Shown here: in pieces, positions 29,075-38,078 of the stretch | Numbering within the stretch: the stretch's first letter is position 1 | Layout of the letters: each line of letters begins with the position of its first letter | DNA from: Nitrosomonas sp. Nm166 | Lineage (GTDB): Bacteria; Pseudomonadota; Gammaproteobacteria; Burkholderiales; Nitrosomonadaceae | Direction: 5' to 3' | NCBI RefSeq assembly: GCF_900112825.1 | Contig: NZ_FONE01000030.1 | Coordinates: forward strand, 1-42,981 | Length of the DNA: 42,981 nucleotides | Notes under the pieces: generated by a model | Database searches by the model: none | What the model saw: the letters and a program-made list of their open reading frames with translations, nothing else | Told to the model about the DNA's origin: nothing | Program-made: the position numbers and the translations under genes

Positions 29075-30453
29075 TCATTCCCCTTTGCCTTGCGATAATC
29101 TTTGGCAGCCTTCTCAACTTCCAGACGTTTTTGGTCTGCTTCATTGATGTTCAAGATGGTGTTGTATTCCTTGCCACGCAAACGCACTTTTTCAAGAATA
29201 TAGTCTTCAGCGGACAAACCAATAAATTCACCGCAGGAATAAAGATGCTGATGCAGCGCCAGTAAATAACGATCCAGACCTTCATCAAAATCCGTAATGC
29301 CATGCTTGGCCATGAAGCAGGCCATTGAACTGGCTCCTAATGTCAGTATTCGTTTATCTTCGGGCAATCGTGTCGCTTTGAACGATCTGGAAAGCGTGTT
29401 GAAGTCTGTTTCCCAATCAATGGATGAGATATAACCCCACAATAGATGAATCGGCCAGCGTGATCTCGTTTGATCATCGGGATTAGGCAGCGTGAGACGC
29501 AGCCATTCTGTTGAAGCATAACTCCATAGGCCGTTTAAATTAGCCAATACAGTATCAAGGCTAATCAAGCCATGTCCTGCCAATACATCGCGCATCAACT
29601 GAAATTCAACACGCCAAACGGGTTCATCCTCGATCCATCCAGCTTCTTTCCATAATGGAACAAGATCGGTTCTGCCACTGGTATGAATTTCTATTAGTTT
29701 GTTATACAGGCGGCAAGAAATCTTCCCACCCAAACCAATAGACCAGCCTGTGAATTTCTCATTGACTGCATGGGCATCAATCTTTTTGCCGCGTGTGATC
29801 CATGCTTCACGCTTCCAGGATTCCATGTTTTCATGGGAAACAAAATCGGCGCATAGATCAATACGGCTGACATGAGCAGAGCTCTCCAATGTGCCCAGTT
29901 CATTCAAAATATAGCGCAAGTGTTTTTCAGCTTCAATGGGCTTGATGCTGCACAGATAGCGTGAGGACAGCTTCACATAAGCCATCGGTGTCTTTTTGCT
30001 GGTTCTGGATAGGCTGATGCGGAAAGCGCCATCTTCCACCACATACGGAAATATTGACGAGCCTTTATCCTTGACTTCAAAGATATGACCAGCAATGGCA
30101 TATTGTGCTTGCGCTTGCTGATCTATTTCTGGATGCTGTGCCAATTGCTTAAGCTTGGCTAAACGTTCTTTGACTTCAGGGAATAATTCACCTTGATAGG
30201 ATAAATACAGGCTATCAACCCCTATCCTTAAAAGCTTGAAGTATTCATTATTGCAGTTATAGGGTACTGTGTTACTAGCCATCGTACCCTGAGAGGATGA
30301 ATCAGACTGATGCAATGCATCCGAAAAATTTTTTTCCACCTCGCCTTCGCAACGCACAGCCTCGCTGTCGCTCGTAGTGCGATGCGCTGGCTTGGCGGTT
30401 TGTGTTTTCTTAGATGCTACAGCTTCAGGTGAAACATTGATTTCTTTCTTCAT
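29071..30453 (-). CDS. Rep-type replication initiation factor
   Basis: The 460-residue protein resembles the Rep_trans/replication initiation factor family (Pfam PF02486) of rolling-circle plasmids, filamentous phages and integrative elements. Hallmarks are HVSRIDLCADF (about residue 200), CRLYNKLIEIHTSGR (about 250) and EPVWRVEFQL (about 280). The N-terminal 70 residues are polar and probably disordered. It implies that the excised element can replicate. The catalytic tyrosine cannot be fixed by eye. It is upstream of, and overlaps by the ATGA junction, the excisionase-like gene. Confidence 0.75.
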   Translation of the reverse strand: MKKEINVSPEAVASKKTQTAKPAHRTTSDSEAVRCEGEVEKNFSDALHQSDSSSQGTMASNTVPYNCNNEYFKLLRIGVDSLYLSYQGELFPEVKERLAKLKQLAQHPEIDQQAQAQYAIAGHIFEVKDKGSSIFPYVVEDGAFRISLSRTSKKTPMAYVKLSSRYLCSIKPIEAEKHLRYILNELGTLESSAHVSRIDLCADFVSHENMESWKREAWITRGKKIDAHAVNEKFTGWSIGLGGKISCRLYNKLIEIHTSGRTDLVPLWKEAGWIEDEPVWRVEFQLMRDVLAGHGLISLDTVLANLNGLWSYASTEWLRLTLPNPDDQTRSRWPIHLLWGYISSIDWETDFNTLSRSFKATRLPEDKRILTLGASSMACFMAKHGITDFDEGLDRYLLALHQHLYSCGEFIGLSAEDYILEKVRLRGKEYNTILNINEADQKRLEVEKAAKDYRKAKGNE

Positions 30454-30561
30454 GATAAAACCTCATATCCACGGCGACCATGCAAACAAATGTGCTTGTC
30501 GCAACGGATAGAGATTTTGTATATCAATTCAAAATTTGTATTCCATCCAAAAATTCAGTTT

Positions 30562-31392
30562 TTAGGTAGTTGCGTTTTTCTTCATGTAGGTGTCTGCAAA
30601 TTTACGTAAAGACTTTTCGCTTCCACCACCACTTGAGTTTGCTGTGTATAGCTTTAATTCTTCTATAAATAGCTCTCGAAGTTGAGAATCGGTTAAACGT
30701 AAAGCACCCGCTTCAGTCAGAACTCTAAAAACAACACGCATTTTCTGAAAGTTTTCTTGTTGGCGTTTTGCTTTTTTGCCATCGATAGCATTCTTGAGAT
30801 TATCAAAAAATTGAATGTCTTGTAAGCGTGTAGCTTTACTGATTCTTCCAATCGCAGACTGACAGCCCATTACAGTTGGATCTATTCGTATAGCATCAAA
30901 TAATGCCTTGTCATCACCTGCTCGCACTCGTTCAATGAGGTTATACATAAAACAACCGTGATAAAGTACACAATACAAAGAATACTGTACTGATAAGAAA
31001 TAGGTGCAATTAGCTAAGAGTATGGGCTGCAATGCTTTGGTATCTTTTTCAATAGTAGGGTTTTTGTTCGAAGTGAAGTAACTCTCTATTTGATCGTGAA
31101 TAAGTGGCAAAGCATTAATATGACCCGGTGTTTGCACAAGCTGCTCGCGCCAATTTATTAGCTGTTCTTCATGAACGAGCCCAGAAAAATTAAAATTTGC
31201 AGTATGCTTAAAGGGGTATTCGTATAAATGGCACCAGCTAAATCTAGCAGTTGCTTCATCAAAGAATGTTTCTATAATTTCGATAATCGTTTGTTTGGTT
31301 TCATCAATTACAACAAATATTTTTTGCCAAAATTCAAGAAAAGTACGGAGATTTTCAGCTGTAATGCCTCTAGCATAGTATGGTTCAGTCAT
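30562..31392 (-). CDS. Hypothetical protein of the element backbone
   Basis: I do not recognise this family. From ATG 31392 (MTEPYYARGIT) it is 276 residues; an in-frame ATG at 31455 would add 21 hydrophobic-rich residues (SLYFVNSFIRLLI), and neither has a good ribosome-binding site. It is mostly helical, with aromatic-rich segments in mid-protein and a basic C-terminal third (DGKKAKRQQENFQKMRVVFR). It lies 108 bp upstream of the Rep gene on the same strand, so it may be a regulator or accessory replication protein, but nothing in its sequence proves this. Confidence 0.6.
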   Translation of the reverse strand: MTEPYYARGITAENLRTFLEFWQKIFVVIDETKQTIIEIIETFFDEATARFSWCHLYEYPFKHTANFNFSGLVHEEQLINWREQLVQTPGHINALPLIHDQIESYFTSNKNPTIEKDTKALQPILLANCTYFLSVQYSLYCVLYHGCFMYNLIERVRAGDDKALFDAIRIDPTVMGCQSAIGRISKATRLQDIQFFDNLKNAIDGKKAKRQQENFQKMRVVFRVLTEAGALRLTDSQLRELFIEELKLYTANSSGGGSEKSLRKFADTYMKKNATT

Positions 31393-31455
31393 GATCAGAA
31401 GTCTTATAAATGAATTAACAAAGTAAAGTGAGATACGATTTATCGGGCAGGACAT

Positions 31456-31883
31456 CCGATAAGATTGTGCTACGGCTGAATTTTGTGATTCTGTATGATA
31501 TTAATTGGCACAACAGCTTCACTTTTGTACAAGAAAGAAGTACAGCCTGGTTATACCAGACTGTAATGTTAATTCTTAATTTACTGAAGGGATTGATTAA
31601 AAAATGAATCTAGACCATTTTATGGAAACTCTTCATGAAGGTATATTCCGGAGCAGATGCGAGGAATCATCTTTGAAGAGATAATTCTCGTGCAAGATGA
31701 ACCTTAATAGAAGTTGATTCCCTGATCACATTAGCCATTACCAAATTTGACAATAGCTCTTGCAGAAGTCATGATTATGATCAATATACGCCTTAAAGTG
31801 TCCCGTAAGGTTGCCTTGTAGGCTGACGTCGTGCAGCAAGCCTGCACCAACGAGAGATTTTTTATGAGAAAAGGAGAATTCAA
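31456..31883. other. Gene-free divergent region between backbone and cargo
   Basis: About 430 bp separates the leftward backbone genes from the rightward encapsulin operon and must hold promoters for both. A 26-codon frame at 31604-31684 is open but unsupported. The only firm signal is AAGGAG at 31871-31876, the ribosome-binding site of the encapsulin-like gene. Confidence 0.5.
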
Positions 31884-32729
31884 ATGGCTAACGGTAGCTT
31901 GGAATTTAACTGGGATGCTTATAAGGAAAGTCTCAATCAACTTGCTTATGATGTAGCAAAAAAAAACCGTAAGATACGTCCGCTACTTACGCTTTATGGG
32001 GAACAAGGTAAGTGGGCTCGAAACATTATCCAGAACAAGGTCATCTCCCAGCCCTCCCTAGCTATTTCAATTGAAGAACAGAATCTTACACCCATTACAC
32101 TCTCTTACACGGTCCCATTGCCTGAGAATTTTTTCAGTAACCCTATTGAAGCACTTGGCAACTTTGTGACAATAGCTGCCCGCAAAATCGCCAATGCCGA
32201 GGATGCTGTGATCCTATTAGGTAAGAACGCTAAAGAAAGATTGAGTTTGTACGGAGTGAATGCCAGTTATCTGGAAAAACAAATTGGTCTGTTAGACACA
32301 GCTCTAGAGTTGCCTCCGAATCAGTCTGTTTCAGAAAGCGTTAGGGAGGGCATGAGTGAATTACTACGCAATGGATGCGTTGGCGATTATGCAGTTGTGG
32401 TCTCCGATGCCTTGGACAAGCAAGCGAGAACGCGGAATCAAGTTACGCATACCACAGAATTAGAAGAAATGAGAAATTTAGTTACAGAAGAACGTTTTAT
32501 TTTATCTTCTGCTCTAGAGGGTAGAACAGGTGTGATGATGTCCTTAAGCGACAATGGCATAAAGCTCGCTGTTCCTGTCGACATCTCAGTCCAGTTTGTC
32601 TCACTACAGTTAGTCGAAGGAACAATACAGGCCATTCTTCGAGTTGTCGAACAAATCCGGCTTGTCATAGATATACCCGAGGCGATCGTCCCGTTACGGC
32701 CTATAAATGATAACCCTCCGGTTAAATAG
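31884..32729 (+). CDS. Divergent encapsulin-like (HK97-fold, PF04454-type) shell protein
   Basis: The 281-residue protein lines up by eye along its length with family 1 encapsulins (linocin M18 type). AARKIANAEDAVILLG (98-113) matches the ARKIAxxED..IF.G helix of encapsulins. VREGMSELLRNGCVGDYAVVV (about 152-172) matches the [20 protein letters not shown] strand-helix, and FILSSALEGRTGVMMSLSDNG followed by VDISVQFVS matches the E-G-A-L-V-V-S-x-R-G-G-D-F and D-L-S-I-G-Y segments. A beta-strand tail (AILRVVEQIRLVIDIPEAIVPL) follows. Family members self-assemble into protein cages. The N-terminal 90 residues, where cargo peptides dock in known encapsulins, are strongly diverged. AAGGAG precedes the ATG. 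The fold is a strong inference; assembly and cargo are unknown. Confidence 0.82.
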   Translation: MANGSLEFNWDAYKESLNQLAYDVAKKNRKIRPLLTLYGEQGKWARNIIQNKVISQPSLAISIEEQNLTPITLSYTVPLPENFFSNPIEALGNFVTIAARKIANAEDAVILLGKNAKERLSLYGVNASYLEKQIGLLDTALELPPNQSVSESVREGMSELLRNGCVGDYAVVVSDALDKQARTRNQVTHTTELEEMRNLVTEERFILSSALEGRTGVMMSLSDNGIKLAVPVDISVQFVSLQLVEGTIQAILRVVEQIRLVIDIPEAIVPLRPINDNPPVK

Positions 32730-32793
32730 AATAATATTACCTAGTTCGATAGGAATCCTTGATTGGCCAAGCTTCATTTAAAGGAAACTAAAG

Positions 32794-35700
32794 ATGCAAT
32801 TCGAGCATGGTCATATGCGTTTATGGGTTGAGCCCAATGAAAACCTTGCACGTGGCACCATTGAACCTGGCTCTGACGTCAATCTTATGGTCGGAGTCGA
32901 ACCAGCAGATGCAAGCAACCAGGTTCAGCTTAGATATCGTGTAAATGGTGGCCATACGGCAAATATAGCTGCCGAACCGGTGCGGCACGCAGGTAACACC
33001 CAATATTTTAAAGCCTGCCTTCCATGTAGTACCTTGCGTGACGGTGACTTAGTAGAATATGCCGCAGTGTGCCAATGTGCAGGTCGGCAAGTACCCTCAG
33101 CACATGAAGCTGAGCAATTTTCCTCATCATTCCGAGTAATGAGCACGAGCGCTATGGGCGCTCAAATACCAACATCCAATTACACAAAAAATATGAAGTC
33201 TGCTTCAGTCGCTTCATCCCCAGCTGGCACACGAATACAGACTAATGTTGGTGCTGCTAATCAACTCAAACAAACCCACCTTAGCCTGTTTGCTGTGGAT
33301 CAAAAGACTGGTCACCCGATCGCACGGATACCGTTTTATGCAGAAGTGAGTGTCATAGCCTATGTACCATTGCCTAAGCCGGAATGCAGGCTAAAAGAGA
33401 CTATCGAGGATAGTTATAAGAAATTCCTTTACCGAAGTTCCACGAATCCAGGAAGGTACTCGCGCGACCTTCAGGTACAGGTACCGGATGCATTTACTGA
33501 GCCTCTTTGTGATGCTTTGTCATCTTTACTGTCTCCCGAAACAATCGATGCTCTAGTTGGCGACAGCAATAAAGTAGCAGATCTCATCACTGGAATCTTT
33601 ACAAAGGCTAAAGAAATCAACAAAAATAATGAAATCAGTTCTAATGATCCTGAAGCTTCTCGTAAGCTTCTTGAGGCAGCAATCCGTGCCTACATTAAAG
33701 AACACGATGACCTTCATTTGGTAGATCAAAATGCCCAACTACAAAAGATCGTTTGGGCCCATCCCCTGGGTGCCCTGGCAACCGACCATGCAGGATACCT
33801 TTCTTTTGATCTTACTCGCCTTCCTCCAGATGTAGCTAGTGCCGTTGCTTCTGCGCTTGAAGCACGCCGTCGCAATCCAAATATTCCGACAGAGACTTCT
33901 ATCCGGCTTTATCCAATGGCTCAAGAAGAAAAACGCATTGACGCACTGGAGCAGATGCGCTTTGCCCATGACGCAATTGTTGTCCGGATCGAGCTTGACC
34001 TGGAATTAGACCCAGTATTTTGCCAACCAAAGATGTGCGAGTCCGTCAAAAATTTAGGGATCGCTGCTATGCAGAACCCTAGCCTGACAGACTGGCGATT
34101 ATCCCCCGCATCCTTTGCCACTAATCCAAGCACTCTACTGGGAGAAGACGGCTGTGAAAGCCTTTTACCGGCAAATATCGCACTGCAGGAATTTTATTTT
34201 TATCAGATAGTAGGTCTCTCAGATATCCATCCCAACGACCTGCCACCTGAAACTCAAGGAAAAGTAAAATTCGGCGTTGCTCACGAATATCGTTTGGCTT
34301 GGTATCCCTTAGGTCACTCATTAGGACAAATTCAGTATAGTTTGCCATTGGCGCCAGGAGAGTCAGTCAATTTGGCGGTCATCGACTGGACCCGGCGCGA
34401 TGTAGGCAGCCGCACTGAAGATTCTACAGCAAGCGAGCAGCTTGTGCACAACCAGCGCCGAGATCGCACGATTACCGAGACTGTTAATGCAGCGATCAAA
34501 GAGTATCAGAAAGGTAGCAGTTTCATGGGTGGGATAGCGCACTCAGGGGGTATATCTGGAACATTTGGCATGTTTGGGATCGCCGCTGGTACAGCTGCTT
34601 CCCTAGGGGGATCATCTTCGAACAGCCAGGGAAGCCGAGATATCGCCGCCAATACTGTGCAAAAGCTAAGCGATAACATCACTCAATCGAGTGCATCGAT
34701 GCGAGAACTCCAGAGTACAGTGGTTGTTCAAACAATGCAGCATGAAAAGGAAACCATTGAGACGCGGACGGTTGTCAACTACAACCACAGTCATGCGCTC
34801 ACGATTTTATATTATGAAGTGCTACGTCATTTTCGTGTTGTCACTGAGTATGTACGGTCGCGCCCAATTGTTCTTGTAAAACTAGATACGAATCTTCTAA
34901 CTGAGGAAAATTTGGCATTCGTACCTAGACAGCCATCAGCTGGTAGCACTGACCCCGCGGTATATATCGAATACACAACAAAGCTTTTTCAGCATATTCT
35001 GACCACACAAAATCTTGTAGAGAACCGCTCGGCACTCGAAGCTGCCTTACTTGATAAGCGACATAATGAAGGCTTCAATGCATTACAGCGCGCTGCACAT
35101 CGGCGTAACATTGCAAGTGCAACGCCTCCTCCACCAGCATCCGACCCTCCTTTTAATCCTGCGGATTCTCTAATACGTTTTTTCAACATTGATATAAAGA
35201 CTGGGGGTCTCGTCGTCGAACGTAGTGAAGGAGAAGGAAACAGAGCCAATGTTAATGTGAAGCTGAACCCAACTGGGTATAGGCTCAATGACGGCAATCC
35301 GATCAACCTGTGGGGTTCCTTTACCCAGGAAAATGCCAACAATTCATTCACTGCATGGTTACCGGCGGATGTAGGTACCATTCCGAATAAAGGTACCATT
35401 CGATGGGGTGACATTGATTCTATTGAGTTCAATGTCTCCATGTCTGAGGATCCAGAAGATTGGAGTGACATATCCTTCCAGCATATAAAAGTGACAGGCA
35501 AGGACATAAATGGTGAAGATATCGATCTTATCGACAAACATTACATCGATGGGCACCTTATACTGCAAAGGAACGGAGCGTTCATCTTGCCGACACGACG
35601 GCCGCCACTCTTGCCACCTTCACCGCCACCGCCGCAGCAACCTATTGAAGAGATTGAAGATAATGCGAAGATCAATGAATTAATCGATCATCTGCGTTAC

Positions 35701-37155
35701 CATCGAGCTCACTACAGTCGAGCGCTATACTTGAATCAAAATACAGCAGAGCGTGCCCGTCAGCTCAATGAAATCAAGCTCCTGCACGACGCAACACTAC
35801 TAGAAAAGGTGGAAAATCGCCCGCTTGAAATGCTTGGTGACTTTGTCGCCTATCCTTGCGCTAATTCTGATTGGGCCATAATTATCAAGGACACGATCAA
35901 TAAATCACCCCTCCTAGATGATCAGAAATTAGACGAGAGATTGATTACCCTGCCGACCCGAGGAATATTTGCTGAAGCCAAGCTTGGTCACTGTAATGCA
36001 TCGGAAGAAATAGATCCCAACCGTTTCTGGAAGTGGGAAGAACACCCAATACCACATTTGGCACCAGAAATCGCAGCTATTCAGGCAGGGCAGCACACTG
36101 TTAAAGATCTTGATTTGAAATCAACACCATTCCCACAGCCACTGGTCAATATTGTCAACCCGCCCGCAGCACCTGACCCAACCGGTCTGGCAGCCGCATT
36201 GAATGTTCTTGGCACACCAAATATTTTCCGTGACATGTCAGGACGCACCGAAGTTGCTGACCTACTGAAGAAGCTATCTGACAACTCCATCTCAATCGCG
36301 GACGCAGCTAATAAAGCTAAGGAAATCCAAAACAAGCATGGAGTAGACCTCGATAAACAGCAGAAGGGCTATGACTTAGGTAAATACCAAACAGCTACTG
36401 ATCTGGTGGGCAAAGCTATTGATGCTGAGTCGAAGCGTCTTGAGAACGAGAATAAGAAACTTGACATAGCAAATAAACTTCCACCCGCGGAAAGAAAAGA
36501 AGTTCAAAATGAAGTCGCCCGCGAGTTGAAAAAGCCAACATCTTCTGGAGATTCTTTAAAGAAACCGGCAGCTTCTCAAACTCCTTCTCGTAAATCCAAA
36601 GAGAATATCAAATTGCAAATCGACCTAAAGGGTTACGGTAACAACCTTCTTATTGGACGATTTGGCGTCAGAGTCAAACAAGGTATAAGAGACGTAGGGT
36701 TTCTCATGGCTACCGACTACTCCAAGGAAGGCCAGCTCGTAGTCGGCGTCCTCAACGAGAACAATGACCCGCGTTATTCCGTCGAGATTAATGGAGAGAT
36801 TTTAGGGGGCGTAGGTATAAACACTCAGCTTCTCGGTCGTGACCTCGTGACCATCCCACGTGAGGATTTCGATGCTTACGATTACTTTTATTTGGTCGCA
36901 ACGGCAGAGGTAGACGATTTCGAATTCGAGGCAACCAACAGCGACGAGATCGCGCACGAGGTTACCAAGAGAATTGGTGGCGGTATCGACGTCGCAGCTG
37001 GTCAGAAGGCAACAATTACCGCGAAAACTGAGGGGGGCGTCGAATGGATGGATGGCAAGACGCACACGAGCACGAAAGCAGTTAAGTTGAGAATCGTATA
37101 CTACAAAGGTAGCTTTAACATCCATTACTATGGAAAAGGCAAAGAAAAAGATTAG
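32794..37155 (+). CDS. Unrecognised 1453-residue protein next to the encapsulin-like gene
   Basis: I cannot assign a family. No signal peptide is seen. Order by sequence character: a beta-rich N-terminal domain (1-115) with a Cys-containing LPCSTLRDGDLVEYAAVCQC; a Ser/Ala linker (116-155); a mixed region to about 460; a conserved-looking block (about 465-700) with YRLAWYPLGHSLGQIQYSLP and LAPGESVNLAVIDW, then a glycine/serine-rich helical hairpin (about 578-610); a proline linker (about 776-790); a beta domain; a second proline run near 935-950; a helical, charged region (951-1270); and a C-terminal beta domain (1272-1453). It is 64 bp downstream of the encapsulin-like gene with AAAGGA before its ATG, so it is co-transcribed. 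It could be shell partner, cargo or effector. Confidence 0.7.
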   Translation: MQFEHGHMRLWVEPNENLARGTIEPGSDVNLMVGVEPADASNQVQLRYRVNGGHTANIAAEPVRHAGNTQYFKACLPCSTLRDGDLVEYAAVCQCAGRQVPSAHEAEQFSSSFRVMSTSAMGAQIPTSNYTKNMKSASVASSPAGTRIQTNVGAANQLKQTHLSLFAVDQKTGHPIARIPFYAEVSVIAYVPLPKPECRLKETIEDSYKKFLYRSSTNPGRYSRDLQVQVPDAFTEPLCDALSSLLSPETIDALVGDSNKVADLITGIFTKAKEINKNNEISSNDPEASRKLLEAAIRAYIKEHDDLHLVDQNAQLQKIVWAHPLGALATDHAGYLSFDLTRLPPDVASAVASALEARRRNPNIPTETSIRLYPMAQEEKRIDALEQMRFAHDAIVVRIELDLELDPVFCQPKMCESVKNLGIAAMQNPSLTDWRLSPASFATNPSTLLGEDGCESLLPANIALQEFYFYQIVGLSDIHPNDLPPETQGKVKFGVAHEYRLAWYPLGHSLGQIQYSLPLAPGESVNLAVIDWTRRDVGSRTEDSTASEQLVHNQRRDRTITETVNAAIKEYQKGSSFMGGIAHSGGISGTFGMFGIAAGTAASLGGSSSNSQGSRDIAANTVQKLSDNITQSSASMRELQSTVVVQTMQHEKETIETRTVVNYNHSHALTILYYEVLRHFRVVTEYVRSRPIVLVKLDTNLLTEENLAFVPRQPSAGSTDPAVYIEYTTKLFQHILTTQNLVENRSALEAALLDKRHNEGFNALQRAAHRRNIASATPPPPASDPPFNPADSLIRFFNIDIKTGGLVVERSEGEGNRANVNVKLNPTGYRLNDGNPINLWGSFTQENANNSFTAWLPADVGTIPNKGTIRWGDIDSIEFNVSMSEDPEDWSDISFQHIKVTGKDINGEDIDLIDKHYIDGHLILQRNGAFILPTRRPPLLPPSPPPPQQPIEEIEDNAKINELIDHLRYHRAHYSRALYLNQNTAERARQLNEIKLLHDATLLEKVENRPLEMLGDFVAYPCANSDWAIIIKDTINKSPLLDDQKLDERLITLPTRGIFAEAKLGHCNASEEIDPNRFWKWEEHPIPHLAPEIAAIQAGQHTVKDLDLKSTPFPQPLVNIVNPPAAPDPTGLAAALNVLGTPNIFRDMSGRTEVADLLKKLSDNSISIADAANKAKEIQNKHGVDLDKQQKGYDLGKYQTATDLVGKAIDAESKRLENENKKLDIANKLPPAERKEVQNEVARELKKPTSSGDSLKKPAASQTPSRKSKENIKLQIDLKGYGNNLLIGRFGVRVKQGIRDVGFLMATDYSKEGQLVVGVLNENNDPRYSVEINGEILGGVGINTQLLGRDLVTIPREDFDAYDYFYLVATAEVDDFEFEATNSDEIAHEVTKRIGGGIDVAAGQKATITAKTEGGVEWMDGKTHTSTKAVKLRIVYYKGSFNIHYYGKGKEKD

Positions 37156-37271
37156 TGCTAACAGCCAAAATGATAGTAGCGTGGCATTGGTAATGTTATA
37201 TAGTATTGTTGGAGATGCGCATTTAGTATTGAAGTATCTGAATTATTGAAAATGTTTAATTTAAGGTATCA

Positions 37272-37643
37272 TTGAAAAACAAACCTATGACTAATGAAAC
37301 CAGTCCAATTGAGCAAATAGAACGTCAACTTTCAAAGCTGGAAAGTACCGCAACCAACCTAGAAACGATCTCAGCTTTGGTAGCGCGAGCTAATAGAACC
37401 CAAGAGGTGAAAATACTAGCTGACCAAGCTATCGATCTCCGCATAAAGCAATTTGCACTGTATCGAAATAAAAATCGGCTTCAGGTTAATACAAAGGAAT
37501 GGAAGGCGTTAGTATCAGCCCTTGAACTCGTCAATCACTTCATCGATGAAGCGATTGCTGACCCGAAAGTTATCAAGGAAGTGCAAGACTCTGCTGCGCG
37601 TCTTATTTCAGTAGTGACAAAGCTTGCTTCATCGTTTAGTTAA
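37272..37643 (+). CDS. Small all-helical protein of the encapsulin operon
   Basis: The 123-residue hypothetical protein starts at TTG 37272, supported by AAGG 5 nt upstream; an ATG five codons later (37287) has no such site. It is predicted to be almost wholly alpha-helical, with heptad-like stretches (IEQIERQLSKLESTATNLET and KEVQDSAARLISVVTKL). No ferritin-like metal motif (ExxH) and no clear cargo-loading peptide is seen at its C-terminus. It follows the giant gene by 116 bp on the same strand and precedes the right element end, so it may be a third component of the same system. Confidence 0.55.
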   Translation: MKNKPMTNETSPIEQIERQLSKLESTATNLETISALVARANRTQEVKILADQAIDLRIKQFALYRNKNRLQVNTKEWKALVSALELVNHFIDEAIADPKVIKEVQDSAARLISVVTKLASSFS

Positions 37644-38031
37644 AGACTGCTCTCAAGAGAGCAAGGAATACAAAAACACAAAAAACACTGCACGGTTTAA
37701 CAACTGATTGCTCGGAGGTTGGTTTGAGGATTATCAGAACGATTTAGCCACAAGCTATCGCACCAGAAATCACGTAATAAATATGAGAATTCTTGGTGAG
37801 TGCTTGAGATTATTTTTAATTAAAAATAGTTAGCTATAGCCTCATGTTAATACGCAGGTTTTGATTCGATTTCTATTCGAAAATCAAAATAAGATATAAA
37901 ACTGTACTGTGTCAAATTTGTGCCAAACTACGCTGCGAGTAACACTATTTGTAACTGTGTGACACTGTTTTTCTGCTTGGTAAGCATTGCAAGAGGTTGA
38001 TTTTTAAAATATTTTTTACTTATAATTACGT
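37644..38031. other. AT-rich right end of the element, no gene
   Basis: About 390 bp without a supportable gene. It contains a 7-bp inverted repeat (TGCTCTC-AA-GAGAGCA) immediately after the preceding stop and the second copy of the candidate arm site at 37908. It probably forms the right half of the attachment region. Confidence 0.5.
37908..37927 (+). repeat. Possible integrase arm site, right copy
   Basis: TGTGTCAAATTTGTG (37908-37922) matches the left copy with one mismatch. It overlaps a second TTGTGCCAAA (37918-37927), also present in the left copy. It lies about 105 bp inside attR, a spacing seen for arm-type integrase or excisionase sites. Confidence 0.35.
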
Positions 38032-38078
38032 TTCGTAATCAGTAGGTCGGAGGTTCGACTCCTCTCAACAGCACCATT
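38032..38078 (+). repeat. attR: right 47-bp direct repeat of the tRNA-Thr 3' end
   Basis: The sequence is identical to 27775-27821. It marks the right end of the element. The upstream tRNA half is missing, so it is not a functional tRNA gene. Read leftward, it also encodes the last residues of the recombinase beside it. Confidence 0.93.

Noticed and set aside
31520..31538. Stretch similar to a lambda/Gateway-type attB core (CACTTTTGTACAAGAAAG)
   Set aside because: It contains an extra base, has no partner site and no vector sequence is near; most likely chance.
31604..31684. 26-codon ORF upstream of the encapsulin-like gene
   Set aside because: No family resemblance and no clear ribosome-binding site; cannot be supported.
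37649..37662. GCTCTC-AA-GAGAGC as terminator of the encapsulin operon
   Set aside because: The 2-nt loop is too tight as drawn and no T-run follows.
38032..38078. Second tRNA-Thr gene
   Set aside because: Only the 3' part from the anticodon loop onward is present; no acceptor 5' strand or D-arm. It is the attR copy.
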